From the NCBI GenBank assembly GCA_037623315.1, contig JBBJJH010000016.1:32033-96032 (forward strand): DNA of 64,000 bases, given 5' to 3'. This document shows positions 27,075 to 36,212 of the stretch, piece after piece. Position numbers and translations under genes: made by a program. Every line of letters starts with the position of its first letter. The first letter of the stretch is position 1. The notes beneath the pieces are model-generated. The model saw nothing but the letters and a program-made list of their open reading frames with translations. It was not told the DNA's origin and did not search any database. This stretch comes from Halanaerobiaceae bacterium ANBcell28. GTDB taxonomy: Bacteria; Bacillota; Halanaerobiia; Halanaerobiales; DTU029.

Positions 27075-28361
27075 CTATTTGACTAATCTTAAATTAGAAA
27101 TAGTATAAACAACTTCTCCTAATGGATAGTCTGATCTAAGTACAACTCTTATTCCAGCAACATTTTCTAAATCAGTATTTACAAAGTCTTGATTCCAATA
27201 TTCCAAATCATCAAGAGGCAGTGAAACAGTTTTCCATTCACCAGGCTCTAAAAGTGATATTGAATGATTATTATTACTCATTTTGTAACCATCTAAACTT
27301 TCAATACCTATTTGTAAAAGAGGTTCATAATCTTCATCTATTTCATCACCCTCAATTAGTACATCTACTTCTAGTTTTTTGTATTCTCTCCAGTCAGATA
27401 TTTTAAGACTTTCATTCACAATGAAATTCCAAAAACCTTCACCAGAAAAGTATGCAGGTATTATTAAGGCTTCTTCCTTATTAGGTCCCCCATTCTCATC
27501 AACACTCAGATCATATGGAACACCATCAGGCGATTCATATAAATGCATATATTGATAATCCCAATGATTTAGATTTGTCACATCAGTCAGAATAGCTATT
27601 TCTCCTTTTAGCTCTGTAGCTACTTCTTCTGCTGAATCTGCAGTATCAGTAACTTCTTCATAACCTTCTGCTGGAATAAAATTAAAATAGTCAACAGTGA
27701 TTAAAGTACTTAATGAATCATCATTATGTGTCATAGTTGGTTCAATTTTCACTGTATAAGTATCTTCTTCAAGTCCAGTTTTACTATATATAATAGCCTG
27801 ATTTACAGTTTCCGAACTATAACTATCTACTTCAGAAGCAATGAGTTCACCATTAAGATATATGTTAGCCTTTCCACGAGCCCTGCCAGTGGATGCTAAC
27901 CATTGAAATCCACTTCCTGTGAAAGTAAATTCTAAAGTAGCATTATTCCGGTTAGCAGTTCTTTCTATACCATCTTTGGCACCTTCATTTTCCATATCTC
28001 TCCAGATGCCCTGATATTCAATATCTTTCTCAGAGAATTCCACCCAGTTAGTTTTTCCTACAAATGAAATATCAGAACTTGGCACAATTATTTCTTTACT
28101 TTCTGGTGTAAAAGCATAACTAGCCTGTACAGGAGTTAATTCAACTGTCCCATAAACTGTAGCACTCCATTCTCCACTTGGACCAAATTCACTTACAACT
28201 AAACTATCTTCCTCCCCTTCAATCAATAAGACTAAATTATCAATAACATTCCCCTCTTCATCAGTTATTGTACCTGAAATTTCATAGGGATCATTACATG
28301 CTACTAATAAGAAAAGTGATATAAACAGAGTAAACAACAGTAAAATCTTACTTTTTTTCAT
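27075..28361 (-). CDS. Lipoprotein with regulatory-like, CBM-like and shared C-terminal modules
   Basis: This 428-aa protein has a lipobox (LVAC, C22). One carboxypeptidase-regulatory-like domain (27-107) is followed by a CBM-like domain (110-235) that matches the N-terminal domain of the HExxH protein at 24606. Residues about 255-428 form the module that ends ISNLRLVK and is shared with the proteins at 25879 and 16932. The gene therefore joins modules used separately by its neighbours. No catalytic residues are apparent, so a glycan-binding role at the cell surface is the simplest reading. ATG 28361 has GGGAGGTAAT upstream. Confidence 0.7.
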   Translation of the reverse strand: MKKSKILLLFTLFISLFLLVACNDPYEISGTITDEEGNVIDNLVLLIEGEEDSLVVSEFGPSGEWSATVYGTVELTPVQASYAFTPESKEIIVPSSDISFVGKTNWVEFSEKDIEYQGIWRDMENEGAKDGIERTANRNNATLEFTFTGSGFQWLASTGRARGKANIYLNGELIASEVDSYSSETVNQAIIYSKTGLEEDTYTVKIEPTMTHNDDSLSTLITVDYFNFIPAEGYEEVTDTADSAEEVATELKGEIAILTDVTNLNHWDYQYMHLYESPDGVPYDLSVDENGGPNKEEALIIPAYFSGEGFWNFIVNESLKISDWREYKKLEVDVLIEGDEIDEDYEPLLQIGIESLDGYKMSNNNHSISLLEPGEWKTVSLPLDDLEYWNQDFVNTDLENVAGIRVVLRSDYPLGEVVYTISNLRLVK

Positions 28362-28514
28362 TTATAATTACCTCCCTCAAGTTTTTAAAAAAGAAATCAT
28401 GAAAAAATATTTAAGCAAATTTCAGCCTAAGCTATACATTTTCCCTCCCCTCAATAAATATTTTTATTTATAATTATCAGAATAAATATTCTAATATTTA
28501 TTCTAAATAAACAG

Positions 28515-31334
28515 TTACTTTATTCCATAAACATCTAATATGGCTATATTAGCCCAGGGACCATTAGATTCGAGAGTTTTTATTTTTATATAACGAGCAT
28601 TTACAGGAGCAAAACTAATGACACTTTCATTATTATTGCCAAAAGCTAAATTTACTTCTATTGCTGGATCTGTAAAAACATCTTCATATTCTGATGCATA
28701 AACTTCAAAGCGCTTCAAATTACCATTTTGATTATCTGGACGTGGCAAATATCCGATACCATCAACTTCATAAATATCACCTAAGTCAATAATTAAATAA
28801 TGCGGGTGAGCTGGTACTGGATCCTCTCCTTGCCAGGCAGTGTGCCACCATGTATCCCAAGCTCCATCAATGGCATTCTCCGCTAATCTACCATTAAAAA
28901 CAGATTCACTACTATAATCTACAATTTCCCATTCCTGATGGTTTAATTTACTACCCTGGGGCTTTTCATATATATACTTTGATCTTATATGAACAGATCT
29001 GATAATGGAATGAAACTGGCTCACACCTTTTTGATTAAGAGCAGTAAGATAATAATAATATCTCTGTCCTGCTTCAAGGTCTTGATCCAAATAAGTATTT
29101 CCTTTTATCTCCTCTGCAATTAAGCTAAAGCCATCAAGTGGTGAAGTACTACGATAAACATTATAAGTATCTCCAGGGTAAAGTTCTGAACTTTCCCAGT
29201 TCAGTTTTACTTCACTATCTCCTTGTAATTGAATATATAAAGAAGATGGAGAAAAAGGAAGACCTTCTTTTGGCTTTGCTACTAGTTCCTGACTACCTAA
29301 GCTTTTTCCCAATCCATTATAAGCATGAACTGAAAAGTAGTATTTAGTATCATTTTGCAGGTTCGAAACATTATATCCTGTTACATTAGCTACATCGATT
29401 CTTTTCTTGTAACTGTATGGTTCTCTACCATATTTTAAAATATAACCACTTGCATATGGGACACTCTGCCATTCAACTGTTACTTGACCATTTTTTGCTC
29501 GAGCAGCTCTAATTTCTGGAGTATCTGGTACTCTAATTTCTGCATAAACTTCATTAGAGTATCCACTACTACCTGTATCATTATTAGCTGTTACAACAAA
29601 ATAATATTTTTCACCCTTTTTCAAATCTTCAATTGTATATTCTGTTTCTCTCCCAAGATTAATTTCTTCTGTATATACTCCTGATTTTATTCCATATTTA
29701 ATCGTATAAGCTGTAGCTGAATTTCTTTCCCACCACTTGAGATGTACTTTAGAATCTCCTACTTCAAGATCATAAATCCTGCTTTCTCTTGGTATATATT
29801 GTTCTCCTCTATCCCACTCAATTCTTGCCACACTATATGGTGGCAAGGTTACTGGATTTTCAGTCTGCTTACTTTTAATAGTGGGTTCACTTCTATCTTC
29901 AGGATCAATAGCAGATATATAATTTATTGTCATATTTGATTTAAGTTTTATATTATCCTTGTTAATAGTTAAATCTTGTTCAAGGCCAGACTTATTTGTT
30001 ACCAGTAAGTAATTTTTATCATAATGGCCTTTGTATGCAGTAGCATATATAGCTGGAATAGTTTCCCTGGAATTTAATATCTCCACACTTTCTCCACCTT
30101 CAATACTTGTACTCCACACATGAGAACTGTTATTAAAAGCCTTATTAACAATTTTCATACCTAATCCTGACGGGGTATATTCAACTCCTAATTCCAGATT
30201 GGATGTATCATATATCTCGCCTCTATCAGCAGCAGCAAGAATTTCATCTATATATGTTTGCTCCTGTCCAAAAGCATGAGGGGTGATAGCATGCATTCCT
30301 AGATGCTCAACTTCAGGATACTGAGACATTCGCATAGCAAACTCAGTAACATATATACCAGCGTACATCGTAAAAGCAATTGCTGGATTAAATACATTGT
30401 ACTCTGTAATCATAATAGGCTTGTCAAACAAGCCCTTTTCAAGATAATAATTAACCCTATCTTCTGATGTTGCCACTGCCAATCCTCTATTAGCCCTTAA
30501 CCTTGCTTCATCAAAGGTATCATTGCTACTTTGTGGGGCATAAGAATGATAAGTAATTACATCCCAGAACTGCTCAGGATAATCACGTAACCCTCTATCC
30601 CAACTGTGATATCTGCCATCTGCTCCATACATCAAGGCTATTTTTGCATCTGGATAACTAGCACGAATAGCCTCAGCATAAGGTCTCATGTTATTAGCAT
30701 ATTCTATAGAATTATCAAAAAAATGATTTGGAGAACCTGGAACAAAAAAGTAAGGTTCATTTGTCAATTGAAATATGGATACTTGAATATTATTATCCTT
30801 AACAAACTTAGCAAGGTCAGCTGCAGCTTCTGGTGTATCAGTAAAAGCATTGATAACTACAATTAATTCCCCTCCTATTTCTCCCATTAGATTGTTGAGT
30901 TCACTGAGTTTATGAGGACCTTTACCAGCAACTACTCTGGAAGAATCCATCATTCTGTCATATGGTCCTCCGTTCCATTTCTCTAGCCATTCTTCTTCAT
31001 AGAGACCTGTCCGCCAGTTAAAAGCATTAGAAACTGTACCTGCAAAATATCTTAACCAGCCAGTATTTATATTTTTAGCTCCTGCAATCAACTCAGGATG
31101 ATCATAGTTCCAATTATTAGCATAATCTCCTGCTGTAATATTAACATTAAACCCACTGAAATTTGGATTTATTGCATGTCCTTTAGATGTATCAATATTT
31201 ATTTCCACTTCTTTAGCTGCCGAAGCTCTTATGGGAAAACCTATCGTTTTAAAAATTAGCATAGTACTGATAATAGACATAAATAATATTACGCTAATAA
31301 GAATAGAAAATCTTGTTTTTTTTCTACTAGCCAT
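28515..31334 (-). CDS. Exported GH-A glycoside hydrolase with Fn3 repeats and C-terminal F5/8 type C domain
   Basis: This 939-aa protein has an N-terminal signal/membrane segment (about 9-40, ending ASAA). The catalytic domain spans about 43-510, with acid/base E193 in QLTNEPYFF and nucleophile E311 in IMITEYNVF, a clan GH-A arrangement. Three Fn3-like domains occupy about 515-790 and an F5/8 type C domain the last 140 residues (WHTAW, HPHYLIIDLG), nearly the same as in the sulfatase at 2925. The shared domain suggests both enzymes bind the same glycan. A longer frame begins with TTG at 31376 inside an operator; ATG 31334 with AAGGGGGT upstream is much better. Family and bond specificity are unknown, probably a galactanase. 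Confidence 0.83.
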   Translation of the reverse strand: MASRKKTRFSILISVILFMSIISTMLIFKTIGFPIRASAAKEVEINIDTSKGHAINPNFSGFNVNITAGDYANNWNYDHPELIAGAKNINTGWLRYFAGTVSNAFNWRTGLYEEEWLEKWNGGPYDRMMDSSRVVAGKGPHKLSELNNLMGEIGGELIVVINAFTDTPEAAADLAKFVKDNNIQVSIFQLTNEPYFFVPGSPNHFFDNSIEYANNMRPYAEAIRASYPDAKIALMYGADGRYHSWDRGLRDYPEQFWDVITYHSYAPQSSNDTFDEARLRANRGLAVATSEDRVNYYLEKGLFDKPIMITEYNVFNPAIAFTMYAGIYVTEFAMRMSQYPEVEHLGMHAITPHAFGQEQTYIDEILAAADRGEIYDTSNLELGVEYTPSGLGMKIVNKAFNNSSHVWSTSIEGGESVEILNSRETIPAIYATAYKGHYDKNYLLVTNKSGLEQDLTINKDNIKLKSNMTINYISAIDPEDRSEPTIKSKQTENPVTLPPYSVARIEWDRGEQYIPRESRIYDLEVGDSKVHLKWWERNSATAYTIKYGIKSGVYTEEINLGRETEYTIEDLKKGEKYYFVVTANNDTGSSGYSNEVYAEIRVPDTPEIRAARAKNGQVTVEWQSVPYASGYILKYGREPYSYKKRIDVANVTGYNVSNLQNDTKYYFSVHAYNGLGKSLGSQELVAKPKEGLPFSPSSLYIQLQGDSEVKLNWESSELYPGDTYNVYRSTSPLDGFSLIAEEIKGNTYLDQDLEAGQRYYYYLTALNQKGVSQFHSIIRSVHIRSKYIYEKPQGSKLNHQEWEIVDYSSESVFNGRLAENAIDGAWDTWWHTAWQGEDPVPAHPHYLIIDLGDIYEVDGIGYLPRPDNQNGNLKRFEVYASEYEDVFTDPAIEVNLAFGNNNESVISFAPVNARYIKIKTLESNGPWANIAILDVYGIK

Positions 31335-31356
31335 AAAACTTACCCCCTTAGATTTT

Positions 31357-31362
31357 ATTATA
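31357..31362 (-). promoter_or_regulatory. -10 box of the 31334 gene promoter
   Basis: TATAAT on the minus strand lies directly beside the operator-like site at 31363-31376, so a bound repressor would cover the spacer. The -35 is poor. Transcription would start about 16 bases before ATG 31334. Confidence 0.45.
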
Positions 31363-31376
31363 TTGAAAGGGTTCAA
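31363..31376. promoter_or_regulatory. LacI-family-type operator variant
   Basis: TTGAAAGGGTTCAA is a 14-bp near-palindrome differing from the other operators mainly in the centre. It lies between the stop of the 31397 gene and the 31334 gene and touches the -10 box. Confidence 0.55.
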
Positions 31377-31396
31377 ATTTAAAAATATTTACCTTA

Positions 31397-33064
31397 TTAT
31401 AAATTAATTATATTATTTAAAAACTCACTTGCTATAATTTCACCATCTATTAAGAGATCATATCTTGTTTCAATACGATGCAAGCCATTAGCTTCAGGTC
31501 TTTCCAGTTCATGACTTACAGTATTCTCTTCGCCGCTAAGCAATGAAATATTTTTAGTAATTACGTTAATCTCGCCATATTTCACCCATTCACCCGCATC
31601 AAAAGTCAAGAATGTACTTTCTATATTTACTTCAACTTCTTTTTCTTCTTTATTATTACTAATATAATCCAAAACAGCTTTTCCTCTAATTAAATCATTA
31701 CTTAATGAATATGTTAAATCAAGATCTAACTCTCGCCATAAATATCCATAACCATTAAAATCCGATGGTCCATAAACACCATGCACTCTTATATAAGTTA
31801 TGGCCTCATTTGGAAAAGAAAGTTCAAATCTATTATCAGCAGTTATATTTGCTTCTCCATGTGTAGAATAGTCTTCAGTCCATTGAATATAAGTAACTGG
31901 TCCAGTAAATTCACCTTGGTCTAATTGAAAACCATAAGAATCTAGGTCTCTTCTTGAATTAACAATCCAGATTACTAGATCATTTTTTTGCCTAAAAGCC
32001 CGACTATTAAATCTCCAATTTCCTAAACTTCTTCCATCAAAATCATCCATCTCTAGCAAACGGGCTCCTAATGTTGATCGTACAGTATTGACAGCCATCT
32101 CTCCTCTTACATCAAAACGTACATAATCCCACCAGACATAGCCACTTAAACCAAGATCATAGTTTTCAAAAAGTGAAAGTACACTATCTCTTAAAAAATC
32201 AAATCCTCTTTCTTCTGTCAATTGACGCTTAAATGCATGGACTTCAGTATTCCAGATAGATCTGCCTTCAGCAGCTCCTACCATTCTTTGTAAGTTATTA
32301 TATGGTCGCCATTCCGGATAGTAATGAGTTCCAATTATATCTACTGTATCTCTCCAACCATCTCTATTAAGAGGTTCTAACAGTTCTACTTTAGGTCCAT
32401 AAGTTTCTGGCCCAATAAGTTTTGGAACCGTAAAACCATCAATCAAAGCTAATGTCCAGAGTTCATAGATAATATCTTTATATTCTTCAGGGGTCATATC
32501 CCCCTCATTGTATTCTGGTTCATTATCTACCCCCAGATAATGCACTGGTAGATTTTCTTCTTGCATAAATTTTAGATAATCAGCTACTAGTGAAGCATAT
32601 TTCTCAGGTATCAAGTCTCCTTTTTCATTCTTGACCCAGTCAGGAAAAGTCTTATTACCAAGCAATTTCAAACTGGCAAAAATTTTAACATCACTTCTTA
32701 CATTCAAAGTATTTCTAATTGCCTGATTAGTATGTTCATATACCGTTTCATCTAACTCCCCTTCTTCTTGATGAGCAAAGGCAGCAAATATAGGTACTCT
32801 TAATAAGGTCATGCCATCTTCAACAAAAAGCTTTTTGGCATATTCTTCTGTAAGGCTATTAGCTCTATTTCCTGTATCATTTATACCCTTAATATCATAG
32901 CCCCAATCAGTTATAATATGCTTTTCACTATTAATATAAATAATCGCATCTTCTTCTGCATAAACAAGACCTGAATTCAAGTATGATAAAGAAATAATAA
33001 TGAAAACAGCTAATATGGATACATTAATTAATTGTTTATAGGCACTTGTGTATAATTTTTCCAT
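31397..33064 (-). CDS. Exported GH-A glycoside hydrolase (GH30-like) with shared C-terminal module
   Basis: This 555-aa protein has a signal peptide (about 14-36). The TIM-barrel domain has acid/base E182 in LGVDNEPEYNEG and nucleophile E274 in WNTEVHAFK, with GTHYYP at 245-250 before it. A side beta domain contains VTYIQW. Residues about 435-555 form the C-terminal module shared with the proteins at 10406, 39434, 41662 and 43165 (here LHRIETRYDLLIDGEIIASE). It is the closest relative of the 43165 enzyme. The substrate is probably the backbone or branches of the galactan, but this is inference. ATG 33064 follows CAGGAGGG. It lies 97 bases after the sulfatase gene. Confidence 0.82.
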   Translation of the reverse strand: MEKLYTSAYKQLINVSILAVFIIISLSYLNSGLVYAEEDAIIYINSEKHIITDWGYDIKGINDTGNRANSLTEEYAKKLFVEDGMTLLRVPIFAAFAHQEEGELDETVYEHTNQAIRNTLNVRSDVKIFASLKLLGNKTFPDWVKNEKGDLIPEKYASLVADYLKFMQEENLPVHYLGVDNEPEYNEGDMTPEEYKDIIYELWTLALIDGFTVPKLIGPETYGPKVELLEPLNRDGWRDTVDIIGTHYYPEWRPYNNLQRMVGAAEGRSIWNTEVHAFKRQLTEERGFDFLRDSVLSLFENYDLGLSGYVWWDYVRFDVRGEMAVNTVRSTLGARLLEMDDFDGRSLGNWRFNSRAFRQKNDLVIWIVNSRRDLDSYGFQLDQGEFTGPVTYIQWTEDYSTHGEANITADNRFELSFPNEAITYIRVHGVYGPSDFNGYGYLWRELDLDLTYSLSNDLIRGKAVLDYISNNKEEKEVEVNIESTFLTFDAGEWVKYGEINVITKNISLLSGEENTVSHELERPEANGLHRIETRYDLLIDGEIIASEFLNNIINL

Positions 33065-33090
33065 TTATTCCCTCCTGTGTTATGGCTTTA

Positions 33091-33124
33091 CCAACAGCTT
33101 ATTATATTCAAAATAAACTGTTGG
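33091..33124 (-). terminator. Weak intercistronic hairpin
   Basis: CCAACAG (33091-33097) pairs with CTGTTGG (33118-33124) between the 33162 sulfatase stop and the 33064 start. No clear T-run follows on the minus strand, so read-through is likely. Confidence 0.35.
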
Positions 33125-33161
33125 CTATAAATTAATATTAGTTCAATGGGTGTATTTTTTA

Positions 33162-34502
33162 TTAATAGTCCTTATTTATTATAGACTCCATTTGTTTTTT
33201 TTGAAATATTTTTGCCTTTTGGTCCTCTTTTTCAGGATCACATATCTTTCTCAATTCAGCTTCTAATTCTTTAGCTTTATCAGGATTTTTATAATACAAA
33301 TTATTAAGTTCATCAGGATCTTCGGCTAGATTAAACAACTGATCTTCTGCTTCTATATAATAGATTAATTTCCAGTCTCCTTTACGAATCATGTAAGACC
33401 CTGCTCTAGTACCATGACCATGGTATTCAGAAAAAACAACTCGCTCTGGATCGTTTTCTTCTACCTCCTGCAATGGCTTACCAACCCAATTTTCAGGTCT
33501 ATCTACATCTGTACTAGCAAAAAGACTTGCCTGAATATCAAATAAATCAACAGGAGTCTCTATTAGTTTATTTTCATCAAAATCAGGGCCAGTAGCTATA
33601 CATGGTATTCTAACAGAATCTTCATACAGAGTGCATTTCCACCACATACCGAACTTACCCAACATCTCTCCATGATCAGAAGTATATATAAAATTAGTAT
33701 CAGCACTTTGACCTGAATTTTCTAAATGATCCATCAATCGACCTATCTGTTCATCAACAAAGCTTACACAAGCATAATAACCTCTTCTCAATCCTTTAGT
33801 CTGTTCATCGTCAAAAAAATCTGCTTCATAATACTCACGTATATCTTTAGCATATGGATGATTAGCCGATTTACAATCACGACCATAATTGGGTAAATCA
33901 GCATATCCTTCATACATATCCCAGTATTCTTGTCTTGCCCAATGAGGAAAGTGTGGTTTAAAAGTGCCTATAGTCATAACCCAAGGTTCTTCAATTTCCG
34001 GTGCTTTATTATTAAGCCAGTCAATTGCAGTATCTATTGTTCTAAGATCACCAGCAAAGGTGTTTTCCTTAACCCCATAGCCATTAGCTCTTTGAGCAGC
34101 ACCCTGACTACTCTTGGCTAGAAAATTATCATCACCAGGTATCTTCCTATCTCCTGGATCTATTACTTCTGAAAAACCTAAATTTTCACCCTTATCATAG
34201 GCATCTATTCTACCAATATAAACTGAATAAACTCCTTGGTCAGCAAGTGCTTTTCCATATGATAAAGGACTAGCTAAATTCACATTGGAATTATTATAAA
34301 CTTGTATATCATGATTTCTTTTACCAGATATAAAAGCCGAACGACTTGGTACACAAACAGGCGAAGGGCAATAAGTATTTTTATACACTGTGCCTTTTTG
34401 GGCCATTTTTTCCATATTAGGAGTCTTCACAAAAGGATGTCCATATACTGATGTAAATAGTGGATTATGTTCATCAGAGATTAATACAATTGAATTAGTC
34501 AT
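33162..34502 (-). CDS. Cytoplasmic S1-type sulfatase (CVPSR)
   Basis: This 446-aa protein has no signal peptide. The domain starts at once with the metal-binding LISDEHN, then the formylglycine motif CVPSR (C50, R54). YTSDHGEMLGKFGMWWKCTLYEDSVRIP in the C-terminal half (written here only as a landmark: TSDHGEMLG) is typical of the choline-sulfatase-like branch. It should remove sulfate from imported oligosaccharides after maturation by the radical SAM enzyme at 8942. A GTG at 34511 is possible, but ATG 34502 has GAGG eight bases upstream. It is 55 bases downstream of another sulfatase and probably cotranscribed from the operator-controlled promoters near 36000. The position it desulfates cannot be read from sequence. 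Confidence 0.93.
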   Translation of the reverse strand: MTNSIVLISDEHNPLFTSVYGHPFVKTPNMEKMAQKGTVYKNTYCPSPVCVPSRSAFISGKRNHDIQVYNNSNVNLASPLSYGKALADQGVYSVYIGRIDAYDKGENLGFSEVIDPGDRKIPGDDNFLAKSSQGAAQRANGYGVKENTFAGDLRTIDTAIDWLNNKAPEIEEPWVMTIGTFKPHFPHWARQEYWDMYEGYADLPNYGRDCKSANHPYAKDIREYYEADFFDDEQTKGLRRGYYACVSFVDEQIGRLMDHLENSGQSADTNFIYTSDHGEMLGKFGMWWKCTLYEDSVRIPCIATGPDFDENKLIETPVDLFDIQASLFASTDVDRPENWVGKPLQEVEENDPERVVFSEYHGHGTRAGSYMIRKGDWKLIYYIEAEDQLFNLAEDPDELNNLYYKNPDKAKELEAELRKICDPEKEDQKAKIFQKKQMESIINKDY

Positions 34503-34557
34503 TAATTTCACCTCAAAGTTAAGTATATTTTATTTAGCCTTAGAGTTGACTGTTATT

Positions 34558-35934
34558 TTAGTTATTATCATCAGCCGCTAATATTTCCGGTACATCTTCA
34601 TTCGCATCTTTCATTCTTCTTTTTAATCTTTCTGCTAATTCTGTTCTAATATCTGCATAATCTGAATTAGCTACAAGATTATTCTTTTCATAAGGATCTT
34701 TTTCCAAGTCATATAAATATTGTTCTACATAAACATCACTTTTTGAGTCTCTGGCACCATGTTTACCAGGAGCCTTAACTGAATATTTCCACCTTTTTGT
34801 TCTAATAGCCCTACCGACCTGACTCTCACTTATCTGCAAAAAGACTTCTTCTGCCCAATCATCTACATCTCCTTTTGCCAATTCCTGCAATGGACGTCCT
34901 TGCATATATGAAGGGTTTTCTATACCTGCACAATTCACTAATGTAGATGGAATATCTATTAAACTTACAAGTTCATCTATTACCTTACCACCATTAAAAC
35001 CAGGACCATAAGCAATCATAGGAATTCTTATAGCTGATTCATGACAGGAACGCTTATAATCATCAAAACCATTAGAGACATTTACATTCCTGGTTTTAAA
35101 ATGCGAACCATGATCACTAGTGTATATTATAACTGTATTCTCAGCAATTCCTAGCTTTTCTAATTCATCTCTTATTCTTCCTACATTCTCATCAAGACTA
35201 GCACAACAGCCAAGATAATCTGGATAATTTTCTCTCCAGTCACCTTCAGTTCCTTTTAAGTCTTCGGGAATTTCATAATCTTTAAATCTTTCCTTTGAAC
35301 CTTCAGGACCGACATATTTACCTTGATCATTCTGATGATGAGGCTCTAAGTATGACGTAAATAAGAAGAACGGCTTTTCACCATCACGGCTCCTTATGTA
35401 ATCAAGTACAAAATCAGTTTGTCGATCTGCTCTATATCCTTCAAATTCTACTTTATTCATATCCTTATCAAACATATGACCTTCAAAAGGATGTGAAGTT
35501 CCTTCGAGTATATCGGCAGCTAACCAGTAATCTTTCCACCCACCCCTATATTCTAGAGGTACTGCCTCTGTCTTATAACTAAAATGCTCTCCAATGTCAT
35601 CACTTGATTTACCACCAGTTGAAGCAAGGTGCCATTTACCTATATAACCCACCTCATATCCAGCATCAGTAAACCAATGAGCAATTGTTTTCTCATCCTG
35701 TGGCAAAGCAATATCATTGCGATAACAGCCTATTTCTGTGGCATACTTTCCAGTCTGTATACTGGCTCTAGCTGGCCCGCATACTGGTTGACAGGTAAAA
35801 GCATTCTCAAATCTCACACCCTCTTCAGCCATTTTATCAAGGTTAGGGGTTACATCTAATTTTTGACCATAACACCCCATCGAATCCCATCTTTGTTGAT
35901 CTGAAAAAATAAATATTACATTTGGCTTATCCAT
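34558..35934 (-). CDS. Cytoplasmic S1-type sulfatase (CGPAR)
   Basis: This 458-aa protein has no signal peptide. Metal-binding FSDQQRWD (residues 10-17), formylglycine motif CGPAR (C52, R56), GKWHLAS near 99 and YTSDHGSHF in the second half identify an S1-family sulfatase of normal length. It differs clearly from the neighbouring CVPSR enzyme, so the two probably act on different sulfate positions or in sequence. ATG 35934 follows AAGAGGAGAG. It is the first gene behind two tandem promoters with LacI-type operators (35965-36131), so sulfatase expression is probably induced by a galactan-derived sugar. Confidence 0.94.
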   Translation of the reverse strand: MDKPNVIFIFSDQQRWDSMGCYGQKLDVTPNLDKMAEEGVRFENAFTCQPVCGPARASIQTGKYATEIGCYRNDIALPQDEKTIAHWFTDAGYEVGYIGKWHLASTGGKSSDDIGEHFSYKTEAVPLEYRGGWKDYWLAADILEGTSHPFEGHMFDKDMNKVEFEGYRADRQTDFVLDYIRSRDGEKPFFLFTSYLEPHHQNDQGKYVGPEGSKERFKDYEIPEDLKGTEGDWRENYPDYLGCCASLDENVGRIRDELEKLGIAENTVIIYTSDHGSHFKTRNVNVSNGFDDYKRSCHESAIRIPMIAYGPGFNGGKVIDELVSLIDIPSTLVNCAGIENPSYMQGRPLQELAKGDVDDWAEEVFLQISESQVGRAIRTKRWKYSVKAPGKHGARDSKSDVYVEQYLYDLEKDPYEKNNLVANSDYADIRTELAERLKRRMKDANEDVPEILAADDNN

Positions 35935-35964
35935 ATTTAGCTCTCCTCTTGAATTATTTTATAT

Positions 35965-35994
35965 ATTATAACATAAGTTCTTGAACCGTTTCAA
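35965..35994 (-). promoter_or_regulatory. Proximal promoter of the sulfatase operon
   Basis: TTGAAA (35994-35989) and a perfect TATAAT (35970-35965) are separated by 18 bases on the minus strand. The -35 box is the first half of the operator at 35981-35994, so repressor and RNA polymerase would compete directly. Confidence 0.65.
35981..35994. promoter_or_regulatory. LacI-family-type operator, proximal site
   Basis: TTGAACCGTTTCAA, identical to the copies at 8815, 36067, 63691 and 63745. It overlaps the -35 box of the proximal promoter. Confidence 0.78.
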
Positions 35995-36066
35995 TTTAGC
36001 TAACTATAAGATTTCAAATAAATAATTTATAGCCTTTTGAAAGAAAAATGAATTTTATGTATAATT

Positions 36067-36080
36067 TTGAACCGTTTCAA
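36067..36080. promoter_or_regulatory. LacI-family-type operator, distal site
   Basis: TTGAACCGTTTCAA, 86 bp from the proximal copy and about 16-29 bases downstream of the start predicted from the promoter at 36103-36131. Confidence 0.78.
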
Positions 36081-36102
36081 TTATGATTAAATATTTATTA
36101 TA

Positions 36103-36131
36103 ATTATACCATTCGTCATCCTTTAAGTCAA
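36103..36131 (-). promoter_or_regulatory. Distal promoter of the sulfatase operon
   Basis: TTGACT (36131-36126) and TATAAT (36108-36103) with a 17-base spacer on the minus strand. The operator at 36067 lies just downstream of the expected start. Confidence 0.65.
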
Positions 36132-36212
36132 TAAATTATTTCATTTCTTCGGAAGTAGATTGAACAAGTATCTTAAATAAAATCATTATCTAAGATCTTT
36201 AAATATAAAATA

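Noticed and set aside
31335..31376. N-terminal extension of the 953-residue reading of the GH/Fn3 protein, starting with TTG
   Set aside because: The extension overlaps an operator and the -10 box, and the Shine-Dalgarno site fits ATG 31334.
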